Source: Synechococcus sp. WH 5701 (GTDB lineage: Bacteria; Cyanobacteriota; Cyanobacteriia; PCC-6307; Cyanobiaceae). From it: 64,000 bases of DNA. Below are positions 62,898 through 64,000 of this stretch, in pieces. Below the pieces are notes generated by a model that saw nothing but the letters and a program-made list of their open reading frames with translations, was not told the DNA's origin and ran no database searches. Both the position numbers and the translations under genes were made by a program. Numbering within the stretch: position 1 is the stretch's first letter; every line of letters starts with the position of its first letter. The stretch lies in assembly GCF_000153045.1 (NCBI RefSeq), contig NZ_CH724159.1:1723513-1787512 (forward strand), read 5' to 3'.

Positions 62898-63009
62898 GGA
62901 AGCTGCCTCAACGAGACGGAATCGCAGCTCCGAGAAGGCAGACCGGCAGGCCGGAAATCCGAACAGCAAATTGGCTGCATCCCAGCGTCAAGCAAGCTCC
63001 AAGATTCGT

Positions 63010-63015
63010 TACAAT
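63010..63015 (+). promoter_or_regulatory. Possible -10 box for the hli gene
   Basis: TACAAT lies 23 bases before the hli ATG. A matching -35 box is not clear, so the call is tentative. Confidence 0.35.
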
Positions 63016-63038
63016 ACGGATGTCCGCTAGATCCACTC

Positions 63039-63185
63039 ATGTCTGACGCCACCCAACCCCGCTTTGGTTTCGTCAACTTCGCTGAAACCTGGAACGGCCG
63101 CCTGGCCATGCTCGGTTTCGTGATCGGCCTGGCCACCGAACTGCTCACCGGCCAAGGCATTCTCTCCCAGATCGGCCTGGGTTGA
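63039..63185 (+). CDS. hli: High-light-inducible protein (Hli/Scp)
   Basis: A 48-residue thylakoid protein of the extended chlorophyll a/b-binding superfamily. The one membrane helix carries the signature FAETWNGRLAMLGFVIGLATE (E..NGR..M) with the chlorophyll-binding Glu and Asn; the N terminus (QPRFGFVNF) is typical. Such proteins quench excess energy and help photosystem II assembly, and are induced by light stress. A hairpin follows the stop. Confidence 0.93.
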   Translation: MSDATQPRFGFVNFAETWNGRLAMLGFVIGLATELLTGQGILSQIGLG

Positions 63186-63188
63186 GCC

Positions 63189-63212
63189 GCCGAGATCACT
63201 CTCGGCTGGTTT
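63189..63212 (+). terminator. Possible terminator after hli
   Basis: A 7-bp stem GCCGAGA / TCTCGGC with a TCAC loop starts 3 bases after the hli stop; only three T follow (after TGG), so it may be a weak terminator or an mRNA-stabilising hairpin. Confidence 0.45.
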
Positions 63213-63374
63213 CCGGGCTTCGTACTCTGACAACCCCATCGTCTCTGTCAGGTGGAGGCGGTGGGGCTTTTAACGGCTCTGGCCATCTCCACACCTGCTG
63301 GAGGGGCAGGCCCAGCAGCCAAATCTCCTCTCGCCTGAGCCGTCAGCCAGAATCGGCGATTCCCTCGGCGGTTC

Positions 63375-63557
63375 GTGCCTTTGGCTCCGTTCTTCGTCAA
63401 GAATCGGCGTGATGGATCACGCCTGCTGAGCACAGTCCTGGTGATCGCCACGGCAGGTCTGATTCGTTTCGACCATCCGTTCGGCCGCCTGCTCTTTCTG
63501 GCGGCCTCCGCGATCAGCCTCTACTGGGGATATTGCTACGGGCGGCTGGAGCATTGA
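63375..63557 (+). CDS. Small membrane protein upstream of xseA, 60 aa
   Basis: A 60-residue protein starting at GTG: a basic N terminus (FFVKNRRDGSRLL) and two hydrophobic segments (LSTVLVIATAGLI and LLFLAASAISLYWGY). The stop overlaps the TTG start of xseA (TTGA), which argues that it is translated and part of the xse operon. No family is recognised. Confidence 0.6.
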   Translation: MPLAPFFVKNRRDGSRLLSTVLVIATAGLIRFDHPFGRLLFLAASAISLYWGYCYGRLEH

Positions 63558-64000
63558 TTCGCGCGACTTCCAGCGGGGGCCCGGAGCTGGCGGCAGACGC
63601 CAGTGGCCAGCCTTTGCCCCGTTACAGCGTCAGCGACCTGAACCGCTCGATCGGGAGCCTGCTGGAGCGTGGCTTCGCCCCCCGCTTTCTGCTGGAGGCC
63701 ACGGTCTCGAGGCCACAGCTGAAGAAAGGCCATCTCTGGATGACACTCCTGGATGAGACCGCCTCGATTTCGGCGGTGGTCTGGGCGTCTGCGCTTCCGC
63801 GGCTGAGCTTCACACCAGCCGATGGCGATGGGGTGATCGTCGTCGGCAAGCTCAACTTCTGGGGGGCTCGTGCCAGTCTCTGCGTCCAGGCTCTCGACGT
63901 CCGCCCCAGCCTGAGCAGCGTTCTGCGCCAGTTCGAGCGAGTCAGGGAGCGCCTTGAGGGCAGCGGCCTGTTCGATCCCTCCAGCAAAAGGCCCCTGCCT
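63554..64000 (+). CDS. xseA: Exodeoxyribonuclease VII large subunit, N-terminal part
   Basis: The first 149 codons of a gene that runs out of the window. PLPRYSVSDLNRSIGSLLER, then GHLWMTLLDETASISAVVWA and DGVIVVGKLNFWGARASLCV, form the OB-fold DNA-binding domain of XseA, ending in SSVLRQFERVRERLEGSGLF, where the catalytic domain begins. The enzyme degrades single-stranded DNA in repair. The start is TTG at 63554, overlapping the upstream small gene by 4 bases; other downstream starts would cut the OB domain. Confidence 0.88.
   Translation, partial: MIRATSSGGPELAADASGQPLPRYSVSDLNRSIGSLLERGFAPRFLLEATVSRPQLKKGHLWMTLLDETASISAVVWASALPRLSFTPADGDGVIVVGKLNFWGARASLCVQALDVRPSLSSVLRQFERVRERLEGSGLFDPSSKRPLP

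Overview
The window is 64 kb of dense, GC-rich (mid to high 60s per cent by eye) chromosomal DNA from a picocyanobacterium, most like the Synechococcus/Cyanobium group. The evidence is a phycobilisome rod-core linker (CpcG), a CpcS-type bilin lyase, a high-light-inducible protein, the catalytic subunit of ferredoxin:thioredoxin reductase, a SufR-controlled suf operon, a type 2 NADH dehydrogenase and several small proteins typical of cyanobacteria. Gaps are short, start codons are often GTG or TTG, and many neighbours overlap by 1-8 bases. No rRNA, tRNA or CRISPR array was seen.

Layout. 1-5.2 kb: the end of a GltS-like glutamate symporter, a bifunctional aldolase/dehydrogenase, CorA, MtnA and a VOC protein. 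5.2-11.7 kb: a Kef-type cation/proton antiporter broken by a frameshift in a C8 tract, lower-GC membrane-protein genes, a SIMPL protein, a methyltransferase, an SMR-like protein and an L,D-transpeptidase. 11.7-17.9 kb: ftrC-sufB-sufC-sufD-sufS facing the repressor gene sufR, with a candidate SufR operator between them. 18.3-22.2 kb: an EamA exporter, a frameshifted cpcS-like lyase, cpcG and a DUF4912 protein. 22.3-26.7 kb: a phospholipase D-like lipoprotein gene interrupted by a complete IS5-superfamily element with a 6-bp target duplication, then an FAD monooxygenase. 26.7-29.4 kb: two small secreted cysteine proteins and phosphoglucomutase. 29.5-38.8 kb: two tandem RND efflux modules. 38.9-53.5 kb: a RarA-like ATPase fusion, a DUF1400-like secreted protein, PrxQ, CoaX, CysH, NDH-2, a HAD hydrolase, HflX, an SLC13 permease, a 1-Cys peroxiredoxin, KtrA, AnmK and a ribbon-helix-helix protein. 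53.8-64 kb: a Nif11-like protein, an ABC-F ATPase, small cyanobacterial proteins, a Deg protease, HrpB, a HAD phosphatase, Hli and the start of xseA.

How genes work together. FtrC carries a 4Fe-4S cluster and sits at the head of the suf operon, so cluster assembly and one of its client enzymes are probably expressed together under SufR. CpcG and the CpcS-like lyase serve phycobilisome assembly. The two adaptor/permease pairs form a cell-envelope export block without an outer-membrane channel gene. CorA, the Kef antiporter, the SLC13 permease and KtrA handle ions. PrxQ and the 1-Cys peroxiredoxin handle peroxides.

No wholly new multi-gene system is evident. The strongest non-routine signals are the IS insertion that can be undone on paper to restore the phospholipase gene and its ATGA coupling to the monooxygenase; two genes broken at homopolymer C/G tracts; RND permeases with extra hydrophobic segments in the central loop; a 20-bp palindrome in the suf control region; and several unannotated-size (33-59 aa) candidate genes.
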